Assembly: GCA_029817715.1 (NCBI GenBank)
Contig: JARUPY010000005.1
Span: forward strand, 62,001 to 126,000
Source: Melastoma dodecandrum
Lineage: Eukaryota; Streptophyta; Magnoliopsida; Myrtales; Melastomataceae
Reading direction: 5' to 3'
DNA: 64,000 nucleotides
The translations under genes and the position numbers were made by a program. The first letter of the stretch is position 1, and each line of letters starts with the position of its first letter. Under the pieces are notes generated by a model, which saw only the letters and a list, made by a program, of their open reading frames with translations, did not search any database and was not told the origin of the DNA. This document shows, one piece after another, positions 21,402 to 35,900 of this stretch.

Positions 21402-24400
21402 TGTCACGTTTCTCCGCGAGTGTGCATCGACACACTAGCGAACACATCAATCTGCTCACAGCAGTGGCCATTACCTCCCTTATTCGCCAGGCGTATCCGA
21501 TGACGGTTTCTGCTACTCCATGTCTCAGCACCCTCTCAGTTGCGAGATTCCGCGCAACTGCTGCACAAGCATTTACGAACGAGGCCCCGTCCCCAAGCCA
21601 AACAGCGGAACTAAAACAGCACTCAAGTTTACTGATTATCTCGCCTGTCGTGAGAGCAGCCTCCGCGAGCACCACATTTCCATCAAAATTCTAAGGCGGT
21701 TCCTCCCCGTTCCACGCAGCCTCAAAAGGAAATTAACACCCAAATTGATCGAATAAACACATGGCCCTCCAAAGATGCTTATATCTCACCTCGAGCACCG
21801 AGGCGGAATGTGGTGAGTTTCACCGCAACCTTCCCATAATCCACTCACGTTTACTAACGAAACAATACTCCCCAGGAGGATGTTTCACAGGTTTCAAGTT
21901 TACCCATGAACCTAGACACCTTGCGAGGTTCTCGGTAACTAATCTGCATGAGAAACATTAGCCAGCAGTAACACTAACACACTCGAAACTACTAGAACGT
22001 AGTCCCGAACTAGCCAAGTCGGAAAGCGGGAATGTCGCCCTGTCTCTGCCATTAGCCATACTCCTCAACGGCTACCCATTAGTATATAAATGCACATAGG
22101 ATCTGATAGCCCATAGCTACATGACATACACCTATTACGGGACAGAACCAGCATTTGTATGCCTCATTTTACATACATAAAACTACCACCGGTACAGGGA
22201 AGCTGATTATGTAATCTCAAAATCAGTACACACTTGCTAGGATCACTAAGCTCCTGCATACGTAGCTCGACCGCTAAGACGGTCAAACGTCTGAATACCA
22301 TATGAAGAGAAACTCCGCGGAACTCGCCAATCTGCCAGACGACTTCTAACCACTTCTATAGGTACTAACGACAAGGCGCCCTCATAGCTAACCAGAACGA
22401 CAACCATTTATATAAAGGTGCTAATGTTTTGGTGTTACGAACGAAACCCTTATGTAGGAACATCCGCCCATGGCCCTTAATCATCAACAATTATCACGCT
22501 ACTCGAGAATGGCGAATCAAATAGTCTCTGACGGCTTCTCAGAATATCTTGACAGAAAGAGAACACGGGAAATATGATTGTAGCACTAGTCTTTAGCGCC
22601 GTCGATGGCTACCGCTATGAGCGCTTTGAGGTTTTGAAGAGACCACATTCTCGATTTTCCCCTCAGCATTTATCTCAAGTTAACATCTGGCCAATTACAT
22701 TGTTTTTGTGATTCTTTCCACATCAACTTTCAACTGCTCTCCTTTTCCTTGGAGTTAAGCGCATTTTACCACAAGCATCCTTCCCTCTCGCGATTTAACG
22801 CACGCCATCAGTCAATACAGATTAATACATCAGCTCTAGAGCCTCATAGAAAAAATCACGATAGACATTCACATTCCATCAAATACGAGGAAATATACAG
22901 TAGCAAACTGGGATACAAACCTTTTACATTCCTTAAAGAACAATACTATCCAATTCAAAGAAGTACACTCTAAGTAATGCCCCTCAAAATCCCCAGCTTC
23001 ATAGCGTATATGAAAAGTATCCAATATCTGACCAGACTATCTTGCGACCCCTTCCACTTCTATGGAGGGCGATAAAACTGCTCAAACTACAGCACAACAG
23101 TAATGTTCAGACAGCACAGGACACTGCACCCTACCGAGTACGACGACAAAACACCCTTTTCCTGCAAATCTCCGTGCTCCGAACGCAACTCACTAGCAAC
23201 TTGCTCTCCCTGTATTTTGCGCATCTGCAGCCCTCTGTCCATCTGCTTCTTCTCCTCAAAGTTTGTATCCATCCCCTCATCAGAGTTTTGTCACCACCCA
23301 TATCTCATCCTGTTGCAGAGAAAATTACTCATCTCAAGAATGCGTGCGCGACATAATCAAACAAAGTATGAATCGCTCTATCCATGTGACAAAGAAATCT
23401 CGAATTTAAAAACTAGGAGCACGTCGAGGCAGACAACTCCATTGCTAGCTCACACCAAATTAGACCTAGGCGAGACCTCTAGAGATGTTCAATCCACTCA
23501 TTCCAGTGAAGCCCTATTCTCCTGGTATTTTTGAATGTCTTCTCCATGGTTTGCTTATTCCACCAACCACCTCTCATATACGTACCCAAGCTAGGTCGAC
23601 TTTCCAACCTCACTTGAGTCAGACACCTATTCGCGCCTCCGAGAGTACTATGAATCCTGAGGGTCTCTCCGCACACTCCCGGCGACTGTCTCCATTTCAG
23701 GCAGCAGGAATGCGGGCAACAGTCATATGAAGGTGTAACTGTCCAAACAACCAAAGGTCCCCTCCAGATTGCCCTTCCCTGTCCAATCACATCATACCTC
23801 AGAAAATAAGCTTGTGCTACTCCATTTAAAAATTGTTTTGTGACTGCATTTTTTTTTGAAAAATAGAAGATAAAAATAATACATTATAATATTTCCTGGC
23901 AGGACCATAATGACTTCCCCAGGAGTTTACCCAAAGTACTACCTCAAGCCTTATATCGTTATCTAACAATGTTATCCTCACCTCATAGCAATCTTAGTCG
24001 CTGAATTCAAATCAACGAAGTGACATCCAACAACAGGAGGGAAGCAAGGACTTTTGCCACAAGGAATTCAAATCCAAAAGCCAAGCACTTGTCACAACTT
24101 TTGCTTCTCCGCAAATAGCCTAGAAGTCATAGCTAGGTAAATACAATAGAAAAATACCACGGTAGTTGGCAAAAGTCTTCAAACGGAGAACCGAAACTTA
24201 ACACCAGCAAATCCCAATTGGTACACAACGTGCCACACCACAAAATATAAAAGTTAGACAAGAGAGATCCCATATATTTCAAACATAACCTTGATCCTTA
24301 CGAAATAGTCCAAGAAAAGCCAAAAAATTAAAAACATAAATGCTTAAATAATGAGGTTAATCTCCACGTAAACAGATTTGATTTTGAATAAACAACCCAA

Positions 24401-26003
24401 CCCGCATGAAAAATACAGACGACAATGCACGAATAATACCCATATGACTACCGTCAAACTGAAGGACAGTGCAACGCAGCTTCACAAACATTGCTGTCAT
24501 TCGCGGGAATTGTAGCTTTACTGTCGATTGCCCCTGCGAACATCGCGAATAATCCAAGTCCCATCGTAAACACCCTTCCCCTTAAATTATCAATGACTAC
24601 AGAGGAACAACCTGTCCTAGCCCCGCTTGCTCCCACCCCTTACTACACGTTTCAATAACCCATGCAATTGCCACACTTTATTTTTAGAGATAGCTTGAAT
24701 AAGCAGCCATGGCACTTCCCACAGCCCCACTCATTTCACACAATGTAAACATTTTAGTAAAATAACTCTTCATAAACATCTGGAAACGTGGGTGTCTCAA
24801 CTATTTTTCAACTTCCATACCTTAAAAACTGAGCTCAATCCCCCCTCATAATGGCAAGTTACCTCTGCTCCCCTGACAGAAGTCTTCACGAGCATATCCC
24901 CTTGCACGGTTACTTAGCGTCTCCAGACATTAACAGCTCATCTTTGCTAACATTCTCTATTGAAGTGCACTATTTTCCAGTAAGGGTGTGGGAAAATCGG
25001 TTATTGTCCCCACTACTAAAAATCATTTAAGAACACAATTCATAAAGAACCATCCACAAACCCAAGACCATTGAACATCATTCACAAGATCATATTCCAA
25101 TACCTGCATCTTATGTAACTTCTCTAGAAGCTCAAATACGCGCAAAGTTGACTTCTCAACTGTTTTAAGGCTAGCGGAAATCTCAACTGACTTTCTTACA
25201 GTTAGATGCGATTTACAGCAACAACAAACAGCAAAACATAATAAATTAATAAAGTTGCTCAAATCCAATTTATGAATCAAACGTTTTACTCCGTTTGGGT
25301 AATTGGCTTCTAGCAGCAGCCCCCCATAAACAAGTTTTTGTCTGAGCGCACATGGCAATGACAGTCCCTCTATAATTTCCACCTATCTCCATTTCCAAGT
25401 AAATCTGTCATCTCCATGTAAAACTATTTACACCGCAGCAAACCTCACGACACAGACGACGCACAGGCGTGATCCCCCCCCCTTCAACAAAGAAAATGCT
25501 TTACCCTACTCGTGAAACCCCTGACATGTTCTTTCTAACAAAACACAAAACAGTCATTGTCAAAAGGAAAAATCGACACACGGAAAAAATTTTCAAACAA
25601 GACACATAATCCGGCCATACATAGTCAATCAGCGGATCATCTATTGGAGCAAATTCTTTGAAATTATTCTTCTGCGAAGAATGTGCTAATTCGACTCGCG
25701 TATGTTAATACTCTTGCAACATAAAGAAGGACATCACTCCTCTCTCTTACTGACAATTCCATAGTGGAAATAACTGTATGCTTCAGCAACGAGGAATTGA
25801 AATCGAATTATCGCGTAAACGTTTGAAAATGCAAAAGCAAACTTAATTAACCTAAGTCTAAGCCAGAGGGGGCATGAATAACTAATCATCCCCGCCACTT
25901 TAACCTGAAAGACACCGCAAACATCTAGCGTCGACTTAGGGGAAGCATACCAGCAAATAGAAAGAGAGGGAAACGACAAAACCTCCGCCTGGTTACACAC
26001 TCG
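21402..26003. other. unannotated region, no recognised gene
   Basis: I scanned both strands and found only short ORFs without recognisable domains. Among them is a minus-strand ORF at 23479-23790 whose composition does not suggest a conserved protein. No tRNA, MULE, copia or RT signature was found. Confidence 0.4.
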
Positions 26004-26252
26004 TTATACATACTCATTCAACACATCGTGCATCCTTTGCCTCTCCATCACCTGATTATTTTCTGGAGCCGGTATACCCTGAATAATGGACCTGAGACGA
26101 ACAGTCCCCATCGGAGACCAAAACCAACAAGTAGCATATCCAGTCCAAGCAAAGAAAAGCATCAGGGGAAAAAACCAAAAACAACCATGAAAACAAGCTA
26201 CAAGGTCAACTATTGTACGAGCTAAGAAAGGGTTGCAAAACAGGAAGATCAA
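26004..26252 (-). CDS. unrecognised short ORF, hydrophobic start and polar end
   Basis: This 82-residue frame starts with a hydrophobic, aromatic-rich half (WFFPLMLFFAWTGY). It ends in a polar half that looks like ordinary globular protein (IQGIPAPENNQVMERQR). A second minus-strand frame (26000-25734) begins at its stop, so the two may be pieces of one broken frame. A CT-rich stretch resembling a plant 5' leader lies upstream at 26740-26775. I do not recognise the family, and it may be a chance ORF or an exon remnant. Confidence 0.2.
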   Translation of the reverse strand: MIFLFCNPFLARTIVDLVACFHGCFWFFPLMLFFAWTGYATCWFWSPMGTVRLRSIIQGIPAPENNQVMERQRMHDVLNEYV

Positions 26253-26739
26253 CCTCGGCCCCGTAGGGACACTAAATCACAAGTCAGAGAAAAAGGATGG
26301 CGACTCCACGACTCGAAACCAGGAAAGAAAAGAGACGAAAGGAACAAAGGGCCACACAGAAGCAGAAGCAGCCAGCTAATCAAAACCGGCAAGAAACATT
26401 GAGGGGGTGGGGGAGGTGAGTAAAGGATAGAAACTTGAATGGCAACCTGATGAGCATGGGTGGGGAGGAGAGTTGATGATGAACGTGGGAAGTGATGCGG
26501 AAGTTTGCCACCACCGAAATTCTCCAAAAGCCCACTTCAAGGTCAACCTGCATTCATCGACATCACTCCCGACGGCAGACGTTAAACCCTCTCGTTAACC
26601 CACCCTGGGGGTCACCACCCGTAATCATACCTCGACCCACGACAATCCTCCTCCCCTTGGAAAAACTCACAAAGGCCTTTTGCCCTCGCGAATAAGTGAA
26701 CAAAGGGCACTACCTTCTTATCGTTACATATATTAAATA

Positions 26740-26775
26740 TCATAGAGAGAAGAGAGACAGAGAGAGGGGAGAGGG
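26740..26775 (-). promoter_or_regulatory. CT-rich leader-like tract
   Basis: On the minus strand this reads as mixed CT repeats (CCCTCTCCCCTCTCTCTG and onward), like many plant 5' untranslated leaders. No clear gene follows, so it may be simple low-complexity DNA. Confidence 0.3.
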
Positions 26776-29417
26776 ATGGTATGGAAGAAAAGAGTAACTT
26801 GCGTGTTGAAAGAAGGTGTGTGGTGTTCAAAACCCAAAGGCCAGTGTTTTGGTCGGCTTTTTGGAACTTCCCTCGGGGCGAGTTTTTGGGAATTTCCTTT
26901 TTCATTTTTATTTTTTATTTATTTTTATATAATAATTGAATTTAATAAAGCTCGCTGCCTTTAGGAGGAAAATGTTTGGATTTTGCCCCCATTGTCCAGC
27001 CCCATTCAGTCGTGAAAAGCACCATGGCCCTTTTGTTTAATTAAGTTATCATGTTTTAGTACATCATTTTGGATAGGGGAGTTTATTTTTTTTACTTAAT
27101 ATTAGTATCGGTTTTAAAATTATTTGACTAATGAGGTCAATTAAATCAACCTTTTGTAGCGGCCGACTTTATCAAATACAGAAAATCGACATTATGAAGG
27201 CGCGATTGCAAGATGTCCTAACATGCTTATTACCCATGAGGTCGTCCTTTTGGTTAAGACCGACAACGGGGGAAAGTTTGTAAAAAAATTATCCCCAAGA
27301 CCAAAAGTCCACCTCAACTAAAGCCGACTTTTGTGTAAGTCCGCCGCTCCGAATTTAAGATGCTAGAACTGGAGGGTCTCCTCCTCATCCTAAGGAAGTT
27401 GGTTTTACTCATGTCGTACTTCCAAAAGGAGCTAAGGTAAGTTGGCATTCGTAAATATCCAACATTATTTCAGCCACCTAAAAACTTACTCATATAGGCA
27501 ACTATGTAGATCTTCTCATAGAAAAAAACATCACAACTAACCGGACTATTTAGTCTTGTTACAGACATGGGCATGGGTTTATGATTCCCAACATTGTGTG
27601 CCCTTTTGTCATTAGGGTAGGCAAAATGTGGGTTATACCATTAGACACATCGATGGGGGGCAACATACTCGACACCAAAACTGACCTCCATGCATGTCGT
27701 CATCTGTGCATAGAGAAGCTTTTCGACAGGCAAAGCCCGTGAACATGAGACATAAAAGATACTCTTTTTACATGTTTTCTATAAGTGGAAAATGTGCATA
27801 AAAAATTCTCAATGGCTCCATATATACCTATAGAAAAAAAAAATCGATCTTTATGCTTTATGTTAAATACAAATCTATAAAGTTCAATTAGTGATAGTTT
27901 TTGGAGGATACAATAATAACTGCTTACTTAATTTGAATTCATGGTTAGGTTTATGAATTCTACAATGGAAGCCCCCACAGGAGATGTTCGTCGATCGAGG
28001 AGGTCTGTTAACTTGATAGTTAGGTCATACGTGTGACGATAACATAAGTTGTATTGATCTTCACTTTAACATTTTATTTTCAGGTTTATTTGGCATCCAT
28101 ATATGAATGACTATCCTTGCCAAATTACCTGTGTACTACTTGGACAAGGAAGAAAGTTGGTGAGCCGTGGCGTGTGCCGCTACGTTTGCGTCTCAAATAG
28201 TGTTTGAATGTCACACTTCCTCGACTCGAGTCAGTCAATAATTTTGAGAGGAACAGGCTAGTACCACAGGCCTACACATAACCACTTATTGCAAATTTAC
28301 ACCAATAGACAATTCGAAACAAGGCAGATATAATGATTGGATGCACATCCATACTCAATTACTTCACATTATTGGCATCATAAAGGGTAAACCCACATCA
28401 TGGCCCTCTACATTGAGAGAGTCGATTGTCAGACTACGATACATGGTGCATGCATCAAACTACGTCCATCCACCCATCGCACACTGTAGTGAAGTTGGTT
28501 AAACACCGGTGACGTCGATATACATCAATAATTTTACTAATATCAATTTTTTCGGCAGACTTAACATAAATTCTGACATTAGGCTTCGCACCGAGAGAAG
28601 GTGAACGCATCAGAATTAAATCACATAACGCATATCTCATCAAGCTAGTCATTAGTTTCTTGAGAAAGTTCATCTCGATGTGTTTTTGTATGGCCCGGCA
28701 TCAAGGGGGTACAGGAAAGATGTTGACATTGATGAAGAAAGCCAACGCAAGAGGACTCATGCACCGGTTTTGTTGAGCAATAAGGTGATGATGGGAAGAC
28801 ACGGATGAAGGAAGTTTCATGAAGATGCTAACATGTACCATGTTGAATCAACGGTAGGATGAAAGAGTACCTCACACCCCTTAACTAGTATATAGCATCT
28901 TCGTTGTTCACTTCCCTCCACCGGCCACCTGGAAGGCAATGAACGAAAATCCAATTTCTCGTTGACAATGTGGATACCCAAATATCGCAGCTACACGTTG
29001 TGCCTGTAAAACTTTTTGAAATGTTTTTTATATAGCCTTAAAACGATATTATGAATCATTTATAAGCCTTTACTCTAACTGCATTACTACGAATTTAACG
29101 ATCAAAGGCGGAATTATCCAAGCGTTTTTGAATTTCATTTAATGGTCATTTTCACAACCATGAGTATAAAAGGATATTTAGTCAATGAGTATGATAGGTT
29201 CTTGTTGGAAATGTTTAGTTTTTGAAAGTGATTTATTGTCGACGTAGTGGAAGAGAAGGCGTGATATATTGGAGTTGTTTAAATATATAGCTTAAATATG
29301 TGTTAATTAACTAGTTAAATGAAAAATGGAATTAAAGTTATTTTAGAAAAAAAATGATTCAAATATATCAATTTACGACCTATTTGACTACAAAAGAAAG
29401 TTTAATGCTACCAGTAT
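26776..29417. other. AT-rich unannotated region, no recognised gene
   Basis: There is no supported gene. A minus-strand ORF at 28455-28673 (72 residues, with the segment SAEKIDISKIIDVYRRHR) looks protein-like but matches no family I can name. The region ends where the inverted dimer begins. Confidence 0.4.
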
Positions 29418-32384
29418 TACGGACTGTCACGAAAAAAATTCAAGAAGGATAAGAGAAATCACAAAAGCTGAAGCTGACATTTAATCAACGATAAAAGAAG
29501 TTGAGTTTTTTACCAAGACAGAAGCTTCGACCACCAGAAACAGAACAACGCGAATGTTTGCTCAAGGTCGGAAATAAAGTTGCGGAAAAAGATAAAATTT
29601 TTCTAAAAGGATATTCGAGTCCTTTTAGATTAAGAGAAAGTGGAATATTAAACTAGGCAGTAGATAAAAATACAGATGTTGCTTGGATATTACCAAGCAA
29701 GATACTGACCGATACTGGACATGGTTGCGGAGGAAAGTCCATCCGCCAGCATAAATTCCCAGGGGTTGTGGTAAGATCCATTCCTCACCTGGTTGCATGT
29801 ACAGTTGAAGTAAGAAAGCTGAGGCTCAATTGTGTGAAATCACACAGTGTGCGGGCCTTATTAGTTTATGTACTCATTTAATGGCCAGTGTTGGTACGGG
29901 TAAAATGTTTAAGAGTTTTCTTTCTTCTTGTCCAGAGTGCTCGTCATACTGTCGTAAGAATGCTGTGGGAAAGTGGACTACGTAAGACATACCTATTGGG
30001 GGAAAGGGAGGTTTGCGGGGGAAACGCTGGTCTTCTTAGTGGAGGTCTCATCACAACTACATATCTGTGGCCGGCGACCTGCAGCCTGGCAAAAGCCCTC
30101 CTGGCTTATAAACAGGCAATGTGGTCCTGTGTGGGCAGTCGATAGCTTTACGGTTCTGAAGAGAACCCTACCGAAGTTAACAGTGTACTGCAAAAATCCA
30201 TTGTCACAATTAGAGTTTTAAGTAGTCAAAATCACAACGTTTCATTACAAAGTTTTAGAGTTTGTCTGGGGGAGGAGAGTCCTTTCCTTAAATCAGGTCA
30301 TACCATCCATACTGAATTTAGGTAACATTTATAACGGAATAACAAGGCAAGAAAATTTGCCAACCTTTAACCAAAATACAAATATTCAACAAACGGTGAT
30401 AAAGGGTAAATAATTTAAATCAAAGCAGAACCTGGAAAAACTTCTGGAAACAAGAGTGATAAAATGAGTGCAAGATAAAGCATACGATGGATGCGGGACT
30501 AGAGAGTCATGAATTTGGGTTTTCTGGGTTTTTGTATGTTTTTGGGTTTTCTGGGTTTTGCAGATGTTTTCGGGTTTATCACGAAGGTGAGGAGGTTTCT
30601 TGAGAGATCATCCGATCTAGTGGAAAACCTCAACTTACTGGATAGCACCTTGGGAGAAACTTTGACGTGCCCATGGGATATGGGAATAACTACTTGTGTA
30701 TTAGCTCTGAATGTATAATTGTATTTTTTTTTTCCTCTGTGCTTGCTCCTCTGGTGGGTAGTGTCTATTTATATTACAAAAAAACACATTATTGACTGAT
30801 TGGAAAAGCAAAAGCTGTAAAGCTAAGATAGTTGGGGCGCAAATTTGCGGAGGAATCTTGCAGCTATTGGAAAGTTGGATTTTTTTTGGGGCTTGCTAGT
30901 GCACGGCCTTATCAGTTAAGGGCAGCTTTCTTGTTTCACTCATGGGCGGGCTACTCTCGACGGTCGCTTTCCTCGTTTGTCGGGTAAGTGCGACTGAACT
31001 TCTTTTTTGAGTGGATGAAGGGAAACCACGCCTGTAAAATTTCTGGATTTAGAAGGGGGGCCTGGATGCGGGCCTGTAATGATGTGCTGGGGCACATGGT
31101 CTTCACTTTGGTGCTACGGAAGGCTTGGGCAAATATCTTCCCAATTTACTCCTTCATCATTGATGTTCGTGCTGGTGGAGTGCAAATTGGACGCATGTGG
31201 ACCATGAGTTCGGGTCTGTATAAAACGGGTATCTGTTGTTGGAGTACTATCTTCTGGAATATAAGTTATGGAGTACTCCGTTCTCTTTACAGAAGCACTG
31301 ATCTTCAAAAATTCAGTTGCAAGTCAGATGGCCATTTCTCTATCTGAATGCAAGGGGAGCTTTCATGAAACTAGTGAAATGGGGAGGGGACTGGCGAATT
31401 CGATCTGACTGTGTTGTTGGTTGCCATCGCTTGTAGTCTTCTGCGTCGTAAATTACACAGTTACCTGCGAATATGATAAAACTGTATAAGTGGATATATC
31501 GCCGAACTTGAAGTATTTGTCTTGGTGAGTCTTATCATTCCTAATTATTCCTATTGTGTTAGTGTGTGCAACAACCACGCGAAATACTTCAGCTTTGTTG
31601 AGTGTGAGGCCTTATGTGTGGTGTTAAAAAGTATTAGAGGTCTTCCTATTTGTCCCAGATAAGTGAGTAGTTCTTCAGTGGGGAATTCAAGAGCGATTAA
31701 TTGTTCTTGGTGCAGGAAGATAACCATAAGTGGACAAATTTAGTTCTTCAGGGTGTTACTCATTGGTTTCGATATAGGTATAGGCTCTGAGGAAAGTGGT
31801 AGCAGGGGTTTGTAGTCCTTGTTTCTGGGAACATCTTTTTGTCCATTATTGCCTTATATAATACCTTTTCCAGATATCGTTTTACCAATGTGGCCCAGCA
31901 TTGGCAAAGGGGACTTCTTCCTCGTGTTCCATTGTTGTCATAGTGGATAATCTCTGGGGGAAGAATCCTCCTCATATCCAATGGTTTCGGGTTACATATG
32001 TCCGTATCATGGCTTTGCAAGCTTGTAAACTTCCTGAAGTTGAAGGTATTAGATATATTCAAAGGGACGGAGAAAGGATAATCATCAGATACACCATCAT
32101 TTGTTTCTGCACATTATATGATTGGCAGTGAAGGTGTATTGCGAGTTCCATTTTGAGAGTATGATGTTAGCTGTGCATTTGGTATTCTTCTTCTGTGTGA
32201 AAACTTAATCATGAGATGGGAAAAGAAGGACATGTCACTTTTTTTCAAACAATAAAAATGATGGCCTAATGAGATGGAACTCAAACTTTTTTAATGCCAT
32301 ACTGGACTGCCAGAATTTTCCATTACATCGTTGATTGATAGTGTCTGCTCAGCTGTTTTAAAACTTCCAGAATTTATTTTTTTT

Positions 32385-32439
32385 ATTTTTTATTTTTTTT
32401 TTTTTTCCCCCCCCAAATTTTTTTTTTTTTTTTTTTTTA
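32385..32439. repeat. T-rich tract with a C run, left arm
   Basis: This is a T run with single A, then CCCCCCCC, then a T run of about 22. It lies within the RNase H side of the left arm. Confidence 0.85.
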
Positions 32440-32734
32440 GGGCACATACCTGTCGTTTTACCATCCTTTTCTTCTAAGAGATTGGCGGCCCAAAAATTGG
32501 TCACTTGGCTATCTGTTTGGAGGATGCGGAACTCCATACTGAAGGGATCTGCAAGGGAGGAAGCATCTGTAAAATGGGTCTTTAGATACTTGACTGCTTC
32601 GGTTTGGGCTGGTCCCCAGGGTGATGGAATCTTTCTTGAGTTGGGCCTCTAATGGGACTTGGTGTAGCCTGTGATGTTGAGGAACTAATCTCTCAAGTAA
32701 ATTAAACAATTCCTAGAAATAACTTGCTGTTTTT

Positions 32735-32736
<2 letters not shown>

Positions 32737-32796
<60 letters not shown>

Positions 32797-32860
32797 TTTT
32801 TATAATATCCCCCCCCCCCCACCCCCCCCCCCCCCCCCCCCATTTATTTATATATATATA

Positions 32861-32910
<50 letters not shown>
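32737..32910. repeat. poly-C tract inserted in the left-arm pol gene
   Basis: Long C runs are broken by AATTTTTTATAATAT and ATTTATTTATATATATAT. The flanks align with 43640-43700 of the right arm, where only a short ordinary stretch lies between the same anchors. The tract is therefore extra relative to the homologous copy. Confidence 0.9.
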
Positions 32911-35900
32911 ATTTGACTTGTTTCTTTGTCAAGATTTAGGTATCTGGGGAATTTTAATAGTGTCTTGGGCTATATGAGGGTCTCAGGGTGTATACTGTTC
33001 CAATTGTTAGTCTCATTCCCATAGACTTACAATGAATGTTCAAATGAGTTCTCATCTTTTTCTCCATGAGAGCATTATGCCAATGTTCCTTGCCGTTCAA
33101 GGTCTGCAAATATTAGTTTCTAGTAGTTTTTCATGCGAGATGGCCTGTCTGGGCTGGAATTAGCAGGATGTCTCATCAATGTAAACAAGTGCAGAGTCCA
33201 AGAATTGGTTCAAGATCACCGAAGCCCCAATCTTTATCATAACTTTCACTCTCTACTGAGTGGGAAAAGAGACGGGGCAGTCTTTAGTCCAAAAGGGTAA
33301 TTCCGTCCATTGGTAATGTCCGTCTGGGAGTGCAGAAGATTCCCGGTTTTTCCAAATGTCGTCATCAGGGTGGTATTGCTAAGTTGCCAGAAGCCACTTT
33401 TTAAGGGATATCAAACTTTGAAAAATATTTTTGCCTTTGGGAAAGTGAATGAGAAACAATACCTGTTCGCCTTGGCACAGGAAAGAATTTGTCATCCTGT
33501 TAGATAACTGGTTTGAGAGGTTGTATTAATTTATAAACTATCCATCCGTTTTCTTCCTGATTATGTTCGCGAACGTTTGTTTACGTTAAAACGAGCTTGC
33601 GCATGCATCACCACTGTGAGTTCATGTTTGGATCAAATTAATTCGCCCTGCTGCAATAGAGAAGGCTACATTACTTTCTATAGCAGCTTTAGGTATCCAT
33701 CAGGATACATACCAGTGATTGTTGTAACTAGCCTCCCTCGCACCCAGAGAAAAGAGAGAAAAAAATCAAGCAAGACGAGCAACGAGAAGACAGATATAGA
33801 GATTGTAGATTAATGTCTTCATTATGCTTGAATGGCAACATGCCGAACAAAGAACCTTGGAATTCTGTCCATAATGGATGAGGGCAATTTTGTTGTAGAA
33901 ACTCGTCATGACCGTCCCCCACCCTTTCTGAAACTATCCTCCTCCTCCCGGATGAACTGAACAAATTGTTTCATTCATTTCTGCAGGCTTCAATAGAGAA
34001 ACAATTCGGAGTTTAGTAGATGTGTGTACGGCTTGAAAATTTCCTATGGTATTTGAGACTGTAGACAAAGATCATCAAACTCAGGTAGTTTGTGCAAGGA
34101 TGTTCCATTCCTAGTACTATATCTCTGCCTGGAAGATCTGTGACATTTAAGGAGGACTTGATAATGCTTTGTGAGGAAAGACTTTATCTTTATAATCCTT
34201 AGTCTTTTGAGTTGGTATGGAAATCTCTGTCACTTGATGCAGCCTACAAATTTCTTCAATGTATGGTACCGAGGAATTGTTTGGGGGCCACGAGAACCGG
34301 GTTATTCATGCTTTAGCTGCTCCTAGTGTCTATAAAAGCAAATAGCAGTAACTGGTTCTTGGTACTTGGAAAAATTATACATGTACCTTTATATGTAAGG
34401 TTGCCAGTTCTGAGAATAGCTGCAATGAGTGGGAGTTTAGGGGCTGGGTTGAGCATGAATCTCCTTCCGTGAAGTTCTTCTTCATCTGAGTATCCTGTTA
34501 ACAATGATGGTTACCAATTGATTGGATTCTTCAGAAGGTACTTGCCTTATAGGAGAATGATGGGGAAATTATGTTCCTTCTGTGATTGAACTCGGATGGT
34601 GTTATATTACCTCTTCAGTATCGGTTTCGTAGAATAATCTACCTTCAAGACTCAAAAAAATGTCTTTTTAGTTTGGAATTACTTTCACTAAGGAGAAAAG
34701 AGATTTAAGATCATCTATCCCTCAGGGGCATGTCTGGGTGCTCTCTTCAATTTGTGCCCTCATGTAAACATTTTCCCCTTACTGGGGCAGTTCTTTGCAA
34801 AAGTGGTCAGGTTTGTTACAGATTGAAGCATATGGTGGTATTTCTTTCGATGGTACAAAACCTTGCTTCTTTGAATATGAGGAATCTTTTCAAACTTCTT
34901 TGGAAATTAACCTGCCGGTGTTTTCTTAAGCGGAACACTATATTTCCCACTTGAAAGGAATCCTTCTTCCCATTGCTTTTGTCTTGTGGGGCCTAATTCC
35001 TTGGAGCCACAAGAGCAAATGTCTTTGGCGGTTCAGAATTAATTTTGTAACTGTTTATCTTGGAATCGGCAGACTTGGTCTAGACGTTTGTCTTGATTCA
35101 GAAATCCATTGGTTGATTTCTCTTCCTCTAGGCCAATAGGTCTAATTGACCCCAGGAGATTTATTTCTTGCTGAATCTGTTCAGACGTTAGCCTGAAGCA
35201 ATCCTAACATTCTTACTGATAAGGCTTTTCTCAACCATAGGCAGTTTATATGGTTGGTTCTATCGAGAATAGAAATACAGGTTTGTATGTATTGTCTCCA
35301 GCCAAAATGCAAGAATTGATGCAGCATTCTTTGGAAATGTTTTTCCAGATCTTGTTCACTTGTGAAGTAGCTAGCATATTCGCTGGATGAATTCTGTCCT
35401 TTTTTTCCTTCCAAGAGGGTCATTCGGCGTTGCCAATTAGATGAAGGTGGGAGGTTGTTCTTGAATGTCTGGTAAATGTCTTGTTTACATATGCATCGAG
35501 GTGGATTTTGATCTTGTTCTGAGAACAAATAATGCCCCATGATCTGCAAGGTTTGCCAATGAATTTTGGAGGTTTATGTCTGTAAGGTATATCAAGAGGT
35601 GTTTTTATATACAGTTACCGTTGTGGTACTGGCACCTACGCAAGAAAATCGTGTTTTGCCGCTTGAGGCCATTGGGTCGGTGGTATGTCATCCAAAGGTG
35701 AAACTTAGTATTTCCATCTGTTCTCCTAGGAGAGTGTTTTCTTTTGCATTTGACTAATCTGACTGTACTTCTTGCTGTCTATAGGGTACTGTGTTTCTGT
35801 CTCGTTCCTGTCCGCCCCTATGAATAGGTGAGGTAAAAAACCAATGATGATGGTTCTCTGAAGGGTAACATCAGAGTTACATCGATCTGTTTCATTCTGT

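Larger units (their letters stand above)
31900..34830 (-). pseudogene. left-arm polyprotein remnant: zinc knuckle, protease, RT, RNase H
   Basis: The knuckle region (34830-34784) has an extra base that breaks the frame. The protease frame (34504-34313) ends AFIDTRSS, so the third residue of the usual D-T-G is Arg instead of Gly. In the RT, the block matching the right arm's YIDD site (33186-33161) carries two extra bases. A homopolymer tract (32737-32910) interrupts the frame just after the RT. The RNase H side continues to about 32000, and a minus-strand frame at 32062-31760 covers its end. The right arm has the same order, and each arm carries its own lesions. Confidence 0.75.

Noticed and set aside
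20778..21694. Long proline-rich (plus) and glycine-rich (minus) ORFs, extensin-like or glycine-rich at first sight
   Set aside because: They are translations of the poly-C tract. No signal peptide, no repeat unit, and every frame is open because the tract lacks stops.
32702..32939. Glycine-rich and proline-rich ORFs on opposite strands
   Set aside because: Translation of the C tract inserted in the left-arm pol gene.
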